DNA from: Deinandra increscens subsp. villosa
Taxonomy: Eukaryota > Streptophyta > Magnoliopsida > Asterales > Asteraceae
Reading direction: 5' to 3'
Assembly: GCA_039602395.1 (NCBI GenBank)
Contig: JBCNJP010000003.1
Span: forward strand, 73,346,334 to 73,410,333
DNA length: 64,000 nt
Of the stretch, positions 21,935 to 32,230 are shown in pieces. The notes beneath the pieces are model-generated. The model was not told where the DNA came from. It worked only from the letters and a program-made list of their open reading frames with translations, and did no database searches. A program made the position numbers and the translations under genes. Positions within the stretch are counted from its first letter, which is position 1; the number at the start of each line of letters is the position of its first letter.

Positions 21935-24684
21935 ATGTTAAGACAAAATATGAGTTAATTTTTTAGGGAGACCGAAGCCTTTGTGGTCTTGGGTCTTTCC
22001 ATTGCATCATTGTATTTGTACTCATTGAGTACACGTGTTTGAGTCACTTCTTTGGTTTTTGAAGTCTCAGCTTTTGACTGATCTTGGTTTAAAGAATTTT
22101 GACTCTCTTGGGGAATAGGAAAACAGTTTATTTTCAGACTGAAAGTCTATGGCCTTTTGTCTTGTGTCATTTCTTCTTTATCTATATTCCCTTTGTTTTC
22201 TTGCCTTTGTTGTTTCAGAAAAATTTAGTTTGAGATCTGAAGATTTTCTCTAAAATATATGTTTCTTTTGACCATTTGAAACAATTTTAGTTTGATTAGG
22301 GCAAAAATCTTTGTTTAAAGTCTTGGAGTTCTTTCCAGAGTAACTTTTGTCATCCGAGGTAATATTTACCTCAGGCATGTGGAAATGGTCTTCTAAGGTA
22401 ATTTTTACCTCGGGTGCCCTTTTTCTTTCATTTTGACGCTTTCCAGAGTGATTTTGTCCCTTCGAGGTAATTTTTACCTCGGGATTATGAATTTTGCCTT
22501 CCGAGATAATTTTTATCTCGGAATCAAATTTTCTTCCTTTAGGAGCAGAATTACTCCTAGGTTTCTGTTTCTTTTGAGTTTTAGTGATATAAAACTGTTC
22601 AAACTTCTTAAAGTCATGATTGCTGATTTTTTTAAATCTTTGCTTATCAACAGAGTTTAATTCTGTCTGTTCTGAGTAAAATTTATTTTGACCTTTTGAC
22701 TCATTAGAGTTGACCTTTTTGTTGACTTTTTCACAGACAAGTTTTGATTTAATAGAACCTTCTATTTTTTTCAGCTGTTTGACTTTTGACAGCTTGACTA
22801 ATGTTAAAAAATGGATTGTGATGACAGTTGATAGCAAGATGACCAATTTTTCCACATATCAAACATTCCTTTATCATTTTAAACTCAGGAATTTTTTAGA
22901 CTTAAAGTGTTTTCTCATTTGAAGAGTTTTGAGAGGAACACGATTCAGTTCCTTTGGTGTCTTTCAATTTCGAGAGAGTTTTCTTGTTTTTAACAGAATT
23001 ACTGTAAGTCTGAGGTTCATTGGTGACAGCAGTTACTGATAAGATCTTTTCAGTTTTTAACTCAGATACATCACTGGACTTTGAAATTTCTTTTCTTGTG
23101 TTGATAATGGGATCAGTGATAAGTTGAACTTTAGTTTTTTCATTCTTAACCTTTTTCACACACTCAGTGTATGAATCAGGATAAGTGACCTTATTATACC
23201 CAATTCTATTATTCAAATGATTTCCTGTTGCTTTCTGACTCTGCCACAGTTTTAAATGTTTCTCATTACTTGCCTGTAGTTTTTCATAGTTAGTAGTAGC
23301 AATAGAAAATTTGATTTTACAGATACTCAACTAAGATTTTATTTCCTTATTTTATTTGTTTGCAAATTCTAATTTAGAAAGTAGATCCTTGATTTGAGTA
23401 ACAAGATTGGATTTTTCATGTTTTAATGCACTAATACTGTTGATTAGTTCTTCAATCTTATTATTGTAGGCAATGTCAGCTTTTCCAGAATATTCTTTTA
23501 TTTCTTTTAGACTTGCCATTTCCTCAATGAGTTCAAGATTATGTTTTCTATAATTCTCTATCTGTTCAGCACATTTAGTTTTGCAAAGAAGATAAAGTAC
23601 TTCATTTGGAATTTCAGTGTTTACCTCATAGTTTGTAGAGGTATCCATGGATGAAGTAGATGAGTTTTTAGCAGAGTAAGAGATTTCTTTTGCCATTAAA
23701 GCATGATTGATAGGAGAGAATTCTTGCATGATTTCCTCACAATCAGCACCACTGGTTTGATTAGCAACAACAGCAGTTGCATGGCTTTGTGGCTTTAAGC
23801 TTGATGAAGGAGTAATAGGACTCTCAATTGATGCTTTTGTGGTTGAAGAAGGTTCTGTTCTTGAGCCTACTACATGAGTGGGGCATGAGTGGGGTAGGTA
23901 ACTGGTGTGTAAGCATTGTGAGGTCTCTGATATTTGTTTCCTCCATCTTGGCATGTGTTCTCCCTTCTGGGCTGCTTGCATTCCCTAGCAAAATGTCCTA
24001 ATTGGTGACAGTTGTAGCATTTAGCTTTACTTTTGTCAAACCCAATTTGAGAAATTCTATCTCCATTAAACTTTCTGCCTATTCTTTTGTAGAACCTTTG
24101 TGCAAGTAAGGAGATCATTGCTAGTTGTGCGTTGATGTCCATCTCTTCTAGGTCATCAGCACTGAAGCATTCTAGATCTGATCTAGTGAGCCCACTCTGA
24201 CTGTTATCTGCAATATGAGCAAAGTTGTTATAAAAGAGAGGCATGATTTCATTACCTCTAGGTGATGTAGGATAAGTGATAAAAGGAGCCTGTTCATTGT
24301 AGTGACTTATGTCTTCATGAGCAGTGATAAGTGCAGTAGAAGTTGGAATGGTCAAATTTACTGGCTTGTTCAGAACACCCAACTTTTCGTGGATTTCCAT
24401 TTCATGTGCACTGAGCATCTCGTGAAGTTCACTCAACTTCAAAGTTTTGATATCCTTATTATACTTTATGCTTACAGTGTATACTGTTCAGACATCAGGA
24501 AGTGATCTCAGAAACTTTCTGATCACATCGCCATTTTCCATCTTCACGTCATTTCCCTGTAATTCAACCAAAAGTTGAACAAAACGTAGATACCGAGCAT
24601 TCATACTTTCACCATTTTTGTGAGAGAAGTTCTCATATCTCAGTTTTAGAACATCGTTTTTATTTTCTTTCACTTCATCAGTTC
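21935..24684 (-). pseudogene. TE-4 gag, central and C-terminal part
   Basis: On -, 24673-24488 continues the gag interrupted by TE-5 (RYENFSHKNGESMNARYLRFVQLLVELQ, IRKFLRSLP). 24442-23870 ends with a CCHC zinc knuckle, CYNCHQLGHFARECKQ (about 24030-23985). 23981-23352 and 23330-22902 are coiled-coil-like (NLELIEEMASLKEI). 22855-22250 is a basic linker with repeated PEVKIT(S/L) units coded by the TE-4 palindromic motif. Shifts or stops separate the pieces. The size, long coiled coil after the knuckle, and basic linker fit SIRE-like Gag. Confidence 0.8.
22347..22523 (-). repeat. Cluster of palindromic motifs in TE-4 gag linker
   Basis: Four inverted repeats within about 177 bases: around 22352-22375, 22392-22411, 22462-22482 and 22499-22523. 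The last is perfect: 11-base arms TTCCGAGATAA and its exact reverse complement around a TTT spacer. Each codes a PEVKIT-like peptide on -. The same motif occurs in the TE-4 LTR, the pol-ORF spacer and the extra ORF. Confidence 0.8.
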
Positions 24685-24689
24685 CTTCG
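24685..24689. repeat. Left target duplication of TE-5 (CTTCG)
   Basis: CTTCG before the LTR at 24690, against CTTCA after it at 33142-33146: a 5-bp duplication with one change. TE-4 gag coding rejoins across it (LWKALSEMYE on one side, the next helix on the other). Confidence 0.75.
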
Positions 24690-25601
24690 TGTTTTGGCTA
24701 AAAAATACTTAAGCTAATTTAGCAAGATTTGAACCAAATAAGATTGTGAGGTTTGGTGCCTAGGATTAAGATAAGAAAACTGTTTGAAAAAATCCTGGGA
24801 CAACAGTTGAATTCCAGGGACAAAAGTCTAAATCCTGGGTTAAAATGTAAGTTTGATTACGAAATTGATTGAAAAACTTAGTAACACAAATGAAGCCTTG
24901 AATGCAAGTAAGAACACTGAGAATTTTACTAGGGAAAAGCCCTTAGCCCTTAGATGTCTCTAAGGCGCCGCCGGCATAAAAACCCCGGGTAGCGATAACA
25001 CACGCTACCAATTTATTGATCACGTAAATGTTTGAGTACAGTGAGTAAACAGAGAATTGAATACGAGAATACAATGAGTAAAGCTCGAGTGAGCTGAATA
25101 ATAAGTCTAAATGTTCTATTTATACTCCTAGCTCTTCAACAACTTGTCCGATATTCCAGGGATCTTCTCTTCAACGTCTTTTTCAGTTGGTTGACCGAGT
25201 TTTTAGCTAACTTCCTTTGACCACGTGCGAAATAAGTCTTCAGCTTATTCCATTCGACCGTTGGTAGACTTCGTCAACCTGTCCTTGATCAGATATAGTC
25301 ACAAAATTCATTAGTAACAATGTCCTAGCATGCAGGGTCATTTACACATGCTGGGTCATTCGTACAACATGAGTGACCCTGGATTATACTCATCCTGGGT
25401 CATTATAATGCATGAAAAGAATAAAATAAATATAAACTTCCCTGGATTGCGATGACATCCTGAGACATTACCTCAGTTCTGATGCATTCAGGGTTATTCA
25501 GCGTTGCCTGCTAAATTCTGGGTCATACAATTCCTGGGTCAATCCTGCCCTAAGCCTATACCTGTACCCTGGATTACCAGATGAAAATTCAGGGTATAAC
25601 A
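24690..25601 (-). mobile_element. TE-5 3' LTR
   Basis: 912 bp, TGTTTTGG to TATAACA on +. It matches 32231-33141 almost end to end; I count roughly 25-30 differences by eye, about 3%. Rich in CCTGGG / CCAGGG motifs, with more than a dozen between 24790 and 25590. It carries the CTAGGGAAAAGCC and CCGCCGGC blocks near 24930-24970. Confidence 0.92.
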
Positions 25602-25618
25602 ATCGCCCCCAAATTTTT
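25602..25618 (-). promoter_or_regulatory. TE-5 polypurine tract
   Basis: Reads AATTTGGGGGCGAT on -, directly next to the 3' LTR. Confidence 0.85.
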
Positions 25619-25761
25619 GTAAGTTGTAGATAAGTCTTACAGCTGTGGAAATTTCAAATTAGGGTCTAATCCACGTTTGTTTTGATCGTGTCCATTAATT
25701 CGGGATCCACTACGCCACGTCGGGGGGTAACATCCCATCACCCCTGCAACTTCTACCCTCC

Positions 25762-25769
25762 ATAAATAC
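25762..25769 (+). promoter_or_regulatory. TATA box of the TE-5 antisense gene
   Basis: ATAAATAC in CTCCATAAATACTGG, 128-135 bases before the ATG at 25897. A CT-rich leader fills the interval, and an ACGT core (CCACGTCG) lies upstream near 25716. This is the layout of an ordinary plant promoter pointing away from the 3' LTR. Confidence 0.55.
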
Positions 25770-25896
25770 TGGCTTTAACCTCTCCTCTCTCCACCATTAA
25801 CTTTTTCTAGAGCAGAGGTTTACATTAGGATCTCCGGCTTCCCTCCTCCGACCAAGTAATCTTCTCCTTCTAGTCCTTCCTTTCTTTTTTCCGATC

Positions 25897-27230
25897 ATGA
25901 CTCGTAAGAAAATCCAGTTGGAAACCCTGGCTAAAAAGACAGGTGTCGAGGATTTCCTCGATCAAAACTACCTGCAGAGTCGGGAATTAGAAACTTGTAC
26001 CTTCACCGACGCCGACATTACTGCATTGTCGTTGTCGGGTCTCCTTCCTCCTAGCGCTGAAATTAGACCCTTCGATAGAAGAGTTAGGTCGGATTTTAGC
26101 TCTGAAACATGGGTTTGCTTCCCATTCACCCCTTTTTCCATGGGTCTGTCTTTTCCTTTCACCGGTCTTCTGGCCGAGTTCTTTGAGGCCACCGGCCTTG
26201 CTTATGCCCAAACCCTTCCTATCGTATGGAGAATCCTGGGCACCCTTGACCGTCTCAATAGGGAGTTCGATTCCCTGGTTGGGTTATCTGAATTAGCCCT
26301 GGGTTACGAACTCAAGTCCCATGGTAGCAATCGGTTTTTGTTCAAGGCTCTGAACAAGGAGGTTTAAATGGTTCCTCGGGCTTCATATCACGAGGAGTGG
26401 AAGGGGAAGTTTTTCTTTGTCAAGAGATCAACCATCCCAGGAGGAATGGGTCTTCCAATTAGGTGGAAAGTAGATGGTAGGTTCTCACCTGCATTAGGGA
26501 TTAGGATTTTCTTATGATTATATGTTATACAGATACTGGCCTTGGATTTTATTGTTTCGCAGTGCCTAGCTTGAGTTCAATCGACCCTGCAAATCGAGAC
26601 ATTCCTGACCATCACCGAGGAGGACCGAGAATTCAAGGCTGATCCCCACCAAGCTGCTTCCTTCTCTTCTCACAGCATGTCTAGTTGTAAGTTTCCTGGT
26701 ACCCTACTTTTTGTTCCTTGGATTTTGTCGATTTCTCACGTTTCTGTTCTTCAGCCGCTGCTACTCCCATCAACCTTGAAGACGTTGACCTGGACGCTTT
26801 CCTGCTGGGCGGATCTGAACAGGATATCCAAGTCCTGGCCACTGTGAAGGCTGAACCCATGTCTGCCCCCAAGGCTCCTTCTTTAAGGACCTCTGGCACA
26901 AAGCGCAAAATCAAGGGCTAGTGCTGTCGCTGCTCCTGCCCTGCAACCCCTGGAGAACATGGACGTTGCTGGGCTGCTGACACATGCTGAAGCCTCCTCT
27001 CTCCAAGTAAGTTAATCCTGGGTACCCCTGAATTTTCTACACAGTTAAACCATTCAACGTACAAATGTTTAATTAAATTACCTTTTCTTGCAGATTGCTG
27101 GGCGATTCTTTGAGCTGGTCCGGGCTGCCGAGAAGCGTGCCCAGGATGTTGAGTCTTCATCCAGGAAGGAGGTCGCTGCTCTGAACATGGAGCTAAACCT
27201 GACCAGGGTGGCGGCTAACAAGAACCTGGT
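25897..27230 (+). pseudogene. TE-5 antisense accessory gene, four exons, 3' truncated
   Basis: A spliced gene on the strand opposite to TE-5 gag-pol. Exon 1 (25897-about 26470) codes SMGLSFPFTGLLAEFF..TLPIVWRILGTL, which I recognise as the plant 'putative gypsy type transposon' domain (PF04195 type). Exon 2 is 26563-26686, exon 3 is 26755-27006 and exon 4 begins at 27094. Introns 2 and 3 start GTAAGT and end CAG with pyrimidine tracts; phases agree. Exon 3 has an acidic DVDLDAFLLG block and a basic TKRKIKG stretch; exon 4 is a coiled coil. Lesions: TAA at 26365-26367, TGA in exon 2, a 1-base frameshift near 26917. Exon 4 runs into the TE-5 integrase at about 27230, where an internal deletion ends. 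Grande-type Tat elements are known to carry an antisense gene here. Function unknown. Confidence 0.72.
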
Positions 27231-27235
27231 TCTGC

Positions 27236-27948
27236 TTCCGATAAATTGGGACCCGTTATCACAAATAATCTCGGATGGTACCCCAAATCTTGTCAAAATG
27301 TTTCTTTTAATAAAGGATATGACTTCTTTCTCCCTGACTTGAACGTATGCCTCGGCTTCAATCCATTTTGAGAAATAATCTGTCATAGCTAGCATGAATA
27401 CCTTTCCTCCAGGGGCCTTGGGTAGTTTTCCAACGATATCCATCCCCCACTTCATGAAGGGCCAGGATGCTGGAATGAGATACAATGGTTCTGCAGGTTG
27501 GTGAGGGACATTGGCGTGTCTTTGACAGCGTCACATTTCCGGGAGAAATCCTGGGAATCCTTCCTCATGGTAGGCCAATAATACCCTGTTCTAAGAATCT
27601 TGGACATTAAGGATCTGCCCCCTGTATGGTTTCCACAATCACCCTCGTGGATATCCTTGAGTACTTCTTGGGCCTCATCCTTCTCCAAGCACCTCAGATA
27701 TGCACATGCAAAAGATTTTCCATACAATATGTTCTTAATAATCACGTACCTAGCTACTCTTACTCTCAATGCACGGGCATCCTTCTCGTTCCCTGGAATA
27801 GTACCATCCTGCAAATACTGAATAATTGGTCTGGTCCAGGATTCTTTCTGGGTTGCAGAATCCTGGGTACTTGATACCAGGATTTTATCTGCTATATCAG
27901 AATCCTGGGTATCTGTACCTTGGTCTATGGCTGGTGTTAGTATATGAA
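27236..27948 (-). pseudogene. TE-5 integrase, C-terminally truncated
   Basis: Ty3/gypsy integrase on -. The N-terminal HHCC finger is seen as GNHTGGRSLMSKILRTGYYWPTM..KCD (about 27680-27545); a 1-base shift then moves the frame, hiding the last Cys. The core follows as WGMDIVGKLPKAPGG (first catalytic Asp), FGVPSEIICDNGSQFIG (second Asp, about 27265). The sequence stops making sense right after DNGSQFIG, at about 27240: the catalytic Glu and everything downstream are deleted and the antisense gene's coiled-coil exon abuts. Confidence 0.85.
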
Positions 27949-28782
27949 TTATAGGAATATGAGTGTCTTCAAGTCCCTTGGTACTTGTTGAATATTAAAA
28001 TTTTGAAAATCCTGGGACATTCTTTTTACCACTTCCAAGTATTTAATTAATTTTGCTCCTTTAGCTGCATAAGACCCATTAAAATGGTTAGCTAAAAGAA
28101 GGGAGTCAACATATACCTGGATGTGCTGAATTCCCAAGTGTAATGCTAAATGTAACCCAGCAATCAGGGCCTCATATTCAGCTTCATTGTTAGTTTCCTG
28201 GAATTCGCATCTAACAGCATGGGGTATCATGTCCCCCTGTGGCGATTTCAGTATGATTCCTAGGCCTATCAGCCTGATATTTGATGCTCCATCAAAGAAC
28301 AAGGTCCAGCACCCTGAAATTTCTTCCTGTTGAAGCTGTTGGAATTCATGGTCCGCTTCTTGTTGTATGCCAGTACTGAAATCAGCCACAAAATCAGCTA
28401 GAGCCTGGGATTTTATAGCTGTTCTGGCCTCGTAGATCAGATCATATGCACTCAGCTTCATTGACCACTTAGCCATTCGACCTGACATTTCTGGTTTTCT
28501 CAAAACAGACTTTATAGGGTTGTTAGTTCTAACATGAATTGTATGAGTTTCAAAGTAGTGTCTAAGTTTAGTAGACGCCATACTTAGGGCTAATATAAGT
28601 TTTTCAAGGTGAGAGTACCTGGATTCAGCATCAAGTAAACTTTTACTTACGTAATAAACAGGGTGTTGCTGACCTTCTGCATCCTTGGTCAGGACAGCGC
28701 TTACCGTATTTCTGGAAACTGCTAAGTATAGGGACAAGGGCTCCTCTGGATTAGGCTTCATCAACAAGGGTGCCGTGGACAA
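27949..28782 (-). pseudogene. TE-5 RNase H and second (archaeal-type) RNase H
   Basis: 277 open codons. Residues 1-100 are the C-terminal part of the gypsy RNase H (YYVSKSLLDAESRYSHLEKL, HYFETHTIHVRTNNPIK). Residues about 150-265 are a second RNase H: CWTLFFDGASN (Asp), ETNNEAEYEALIAGLHLAL (Glu), VYVDSLLLANHFNG (Asp). The two-RNase-H arrangement with an archaeal-like second copy is a hallmark of the Tat lineage. A frameshift near 28770 separates this piece from RT. Confidence 0.88.
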
Positions 28783-29824
28783 ATTTCTTATTCTTCTTCA
28801 AGATGTCATAGAATTCCCTGCATCTTTCCAAGGATTTTGATATAAAACTATTCAGGGCAGCAATTCTACCTGTAAGCCTTTGAACATCCTTGGTGCTGGA
28901 TGGTGATTGTAGGTTGGCAATTGCCCTGATCTGCTCTGGACTAGCCTCTATACCTCTCTTGGTTACCATGTATCCCAGGAATTTGCCTGCTCCGACCCCG
29001 AAATGGCACTTTTCTAGATTTAGCTTCATGTTGTATTTATCCAGGATGTCAAAGGAATCCTTAACATCCTGGACATGGTTGCTGATGACCCTGGATTTCA
29101 CCACCATGTCGTCGATATACACCTCCATCGTGTCCCCCAGTTTTTCTTTAAACATCATGTTAACCAATCTCTGGTATGTCGCCCCTGCATTTTTTAGTCC
29201 AAAGGGCATAACTATATAGCAATATATACCTGTCGGTGTTATGAATGCCGTGTCTTCCTAATCCTGGGGTTCCATTTGGATCTGCTGAAATCCCGAGGTG
29301 GCGTCCATGAAAATCAACATTTCATGGCCTGCCGTTGCGTCGACCATGGAATCTATGTGAGGTAGTGGGAATGGATCTTTTGGGCATGCACGATTCAGGT
29401 CCGTGTAATCTACGCATACCCTCCATTTACCATTTTTCTTTCCTACTACCACCACGTTGGCTAACCACATGGGAAACTTTACTTCTCTGATCATCTTTGC
29501 TTTTAATAGTCTATCCACCTCGTTCTGGATTATGACGTTCTTTTCTGGTGCAAACTTTCTCCTCTTTTGGTCTATGGGCCTGAAAGAGTTATCAATTCCA
29601 AGTTTATGTGTAATAACGGATTTAGAAATACCTGTCATGTCGTCATGGGACCAAGCAAAGGTTGACATCCTAGTCCTGAGTAGGTGTACTAATTGTTCCT
29701 CTATTGGCCCTGGAATATTTGTTCTAATATAGACTTTCTTCCCTGGATTTGAAGGATCCAACTCAACAGCTTTGACGTCTTGCTCCCTTGCTTCCAGGGC
29801 TTCCCGGGCCTTTTTCTTTAATTG
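28751..29824 (-). pseudogene. TE-5 reverse transcriptase
   Basis: Ty3/gypsy RT in one frame with gag-protease. After the TAG at 29825-29827 it runs to TAG at 29258-29260, then 29209-28751. Blocks: WRVCVDYTDLNRACPKDPFPLP, MDATSGFQQIQM, MPFGLKNAGATYQRLVN, the catalytic YIDD in VYIDDMVVKS (about 29120), and KCHFGVGAGKFLGYMV. The internal stop at 29258 replaces a Gln/Glu in the usual ED-TAFITP block. Tat-type by the PKDPFPLP and GASGY-like blocks and the two RNase H domains. Confidence 0.9.
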
Positions 29825-32134
29825 CTATCCTTGTGTTTGTTTGGAGAATATTTTCATCGATGTAGTGTAACATTCCTTGGCCTCTTGCTGGTCGTTGTGG
29901 ACTGTAATCACACCCCAGGGTGTTGGCAGCTTTACGCATTGATGGTATGTTGAGGGTACAACCCTGTTATCATGAATCCAGGGTCTACCCAGGATTTCAT
30001 TGTACCCTGAAGGTGCATCCATCTCACAGAAACGTTGAACTGAGTTGATCCCTTCTACATAAACTGGAAGCTTGATTTCACCCAGGGTATTTTTTGTTTC
30101 ACCACTGAAACCCACGAGTACCGTGGATTTTGAGATGATCTTTGAATGTGGAATTCCCATCTTTTGCAAAGCCTCCAACTGGATTATATTTACTGAACTG
30201 CCCCCATCGATCAATATCCTCTTCACAATATTGTTGGCGATGTGAAGTGTTATTACCAACCCATCATGATGAGGGTCTATGATATCGCGTCTATCGTCTT
30301 CCCCGAACGTAATTTCCTTGACATCGGGTTGAACAGAACTCTTCCTGGGTCTTCCCTCTCTATCTGACTTGGATTCCTTGGCATGTCTTTTCGCTGCAGA
30401 ATAAGAGGTACCACAAATATCAGAACCACCAGAAATGAAATGGATTACCTTAGCATATGGGGGTGGTGAGGATGCTCTCTCAAGACGGCCATCGGTGTGT
30501 CCAGAATCCTGGGACCTTGCACAATTGTCCATGGATTTTGAGTTCTGTTCCCTAGATTTATCCTTCTTCTTTCCAAGGAGCTCCTTCAAGTAACCTTTGC
30601 TAAGTAGATAGCTAATTTCTCTCCTCAGGGCCATGCAATCCTCGGTCTGGTGACCAAAGTCTTCATGGTAGGCACACCTTGCCTTGTCTCCAAGGTCCTG
30701 CATAGCAAACATAACACCAGAAATATCAGTAGTAAAGCAATAATCATTAAGGGATGGATATTCTTCTTCCTCTTCATCCTGGTCCACACTGTTCACTCGA
30801 CGTTCATCGGGCCATGAGTATGGCTTAGATCGCTGTGACCTAGGATGTGAGGACTCTGATTTCCTGTTGGAGCTGTTGAATCCTGGGGAGGATTCACCCT
30901 TTCCCAGGATTTGCTTGTCTTCCTCCAGCCTGATGAAGCGTATGGCCCTGTGATGAACTTCGTCCATGTTGTGACACGGGTTCATGACCAGATCTTGATA
31001 TAATGGTGAGTCTTTGCTAAGTCCCATCTTAAAGGCCTGGACTGCAGTTGCCATGTCCATGTTTTGTATTTCCAAGGCTTCTCTGCTAAACCTGCTAACG
31101 AAATTCCTTAGGGTTTCACCTGCATTCTGGGTCACCCTATATAAATCGCTCGTTAGTTTTTCAAAGCTACGGCTACAAGAGAATTTATTGTTAAATAAAT
31201 TAATTAAATGTGAAAATGAAGTGATTGAGTAAGGAGGAACATTCAGGAGCCATTTCAAGGCTGCTCCTGTTAGAGTAGACCCGAATCTTTTACATAGGCA
31301 TGCCTCCTTAATTTCAGGGGACATGTAGATAACCTCCATCCTCTCATCGTACTGCGCCACATGTTCTTCAGGATCTGTTGTGCCATCGTAAGGTTTCATG
31401 CTGGGAGTTTGAAACCTCTTGGGTATCTCCACGTCGTAGATTGCCGGAGCAAACCTGGACACTCTATGACTCGCTGGTCCAACTCCAGTGATGGGTTGCA
31501 CAAATCCTGGGACACTTGAAATCATCCGCTTGAGTTTTTGGATTTCTCGTTCCACTGATGGGCTGATCCCTAGATCCTGCACTGAGTTATTAGTGTTAGC
31601 ATAATGGGTGAAAGTTTGGGGAGTGTTACCGACATCCTGGGGTATGTTTGTCCCAGGATTAACGACTGGTTCTCTGATGGTAGACATTCTAGGTAGATCA
31701 GTATGGGTCATTTGAGCAGCGAAGGATGTTGATCTCCCGTTTATTGGGGTGACATCTTCGTATAGCCTGGAATTGTTCCCAGGGGTGTTGAAATTCAGAA
31801 TCCTGGGGTCAAGTGGAGAAGGTTGAACCGGCGTAGCCCTGGGTATCTCTGATCTCATACTTGCCAACTGGGCCATGACTTCTTGGTTCACCTTTTGTTG
31901 GTGTTCCATGTAGCGTTCCATCTTAGTGAGTGTGGACAGGATATCGTCATTGGATATCAGGACAGGGTCCTCTCGAATGTTTTCAGTCTCGATCAATTCA
32001 CGGTTGACTGTGGATCCGTCGTTTCGCATGGTTGAAGTGGAGGTACTGAACCTTGGAGCCGGTGGGATGGCTCCGCCTGTGGAAGTGGTCACAGCGGGGA
32101 CCGAAGCATTCGAGGTGTTCATTTGTGTCGACAT
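29825..32134 (-). CDS. TE-5 gag and protease, long intact frame
   Basis: Open for about 770 codons; I take ATG 32134 (MSTQMN) as start, 77 bases after the primer site, though a further ATG at 32161 is in frame. Numbered from 32161: residues 255-415 are the Retrotrans_gag domain (YDGTTDPEEHVAQY, LTGAALKWL, RNFVSRFSREALEI). Residues 496-509 are a C-x2-H-x4-GH-x4-C finger (CAYHEDFGHQTEDC). Residues 650-660 are the protease site LIDGGSSVNI, typical of Tat elements. A TAG at 29825-29827 ends it, but the same frame continues directly into RT, so the stop is either a mutation or a gag/pol readthrough point. Confidence 0.9.
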   Translation of the reverse strand: MSTQMNTSNASVPAVTTSTGGAIPPAPRFSTSTSTMRNDGSTVNRELIETENIREDPVLISNDDILSTLTKMERYMEHQQKVNQEVMAQLASMRSEIPRATPVQPSPLDPRILNFNTPGNNSRLYEDVTPINGRSTSFAAQMTHTDLPRMSTIREPVVNPGTNIPQDVGNTPQTFTHYANTNNSVQDLGISPSVEREIQKLKRMISSVPGFVQPITGVGPASHRVSRFAPAIYDVEIPKRFQTPSMKPYDGTTDPEEHVAQYDERMEVIYMSPEIKEACLCKRFGSTLTGAALKWLLNVPPYSITSFSHLINLFNNKFSCSRSFEKLTSDLYRVTQNAGETLRNFVSRFSREALEIQNMDMATAVQAFKMGLSKDSPLYQDLVMNPCHNMDEVHHRAIRFIRLEEDKQILGKGESSPGFNSSNRKSESSHPRSQRSKPYSWPDERRVNSVDQDEEEEEYPSLNDYCFTTDISGVMFAMQDLGDKARCAYHEDFGHQTEDCMALRREISYLLSKGYLKELLGKKKDKSREQNSKSMDNCARSQDSGHTDGRLERASSPPPYAKVIHFISGGSDICGTSYSAAKRHAKESKSDREGRPRKSSVQPDVKEITFGEDDRRDIIDPHHDGLVITLHIANNIVKRILIDGGSSVNIIQLEALQKMGIPHSKIISKSTVLVGFSGETKNTLGEIKLPVYVEGINSVQRFCEMDAPSGYNEILGRPWIHDNRVVPSTYHQCVKLPTPWGVITVHNDQQEAKECYTTSMKIFSKQTQG

Positions 32135-32210
32135 CTTTTGATAGATTTTGGTAAAAATCAAGTTTAGGATGAACCTGAAAAGAGTTTGACAAAAAAATTG
32201 ACACCAATTG

Positions 32211-32227
32211 CCCCACGGTCGGCGCCA
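32211..32227 (-). promoter_or_regulatory. TE-5 primer-binding site
   Basis: Reads TGGCGCCGACCGTGGGG on -, three bases from the 5' LTR. The TGGCGCC start is typical of Tat/Athila-type gypsy elements; I do not assign the tRNA. Confidence 0.8.
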
Positions 32228-32230
32228 AAT

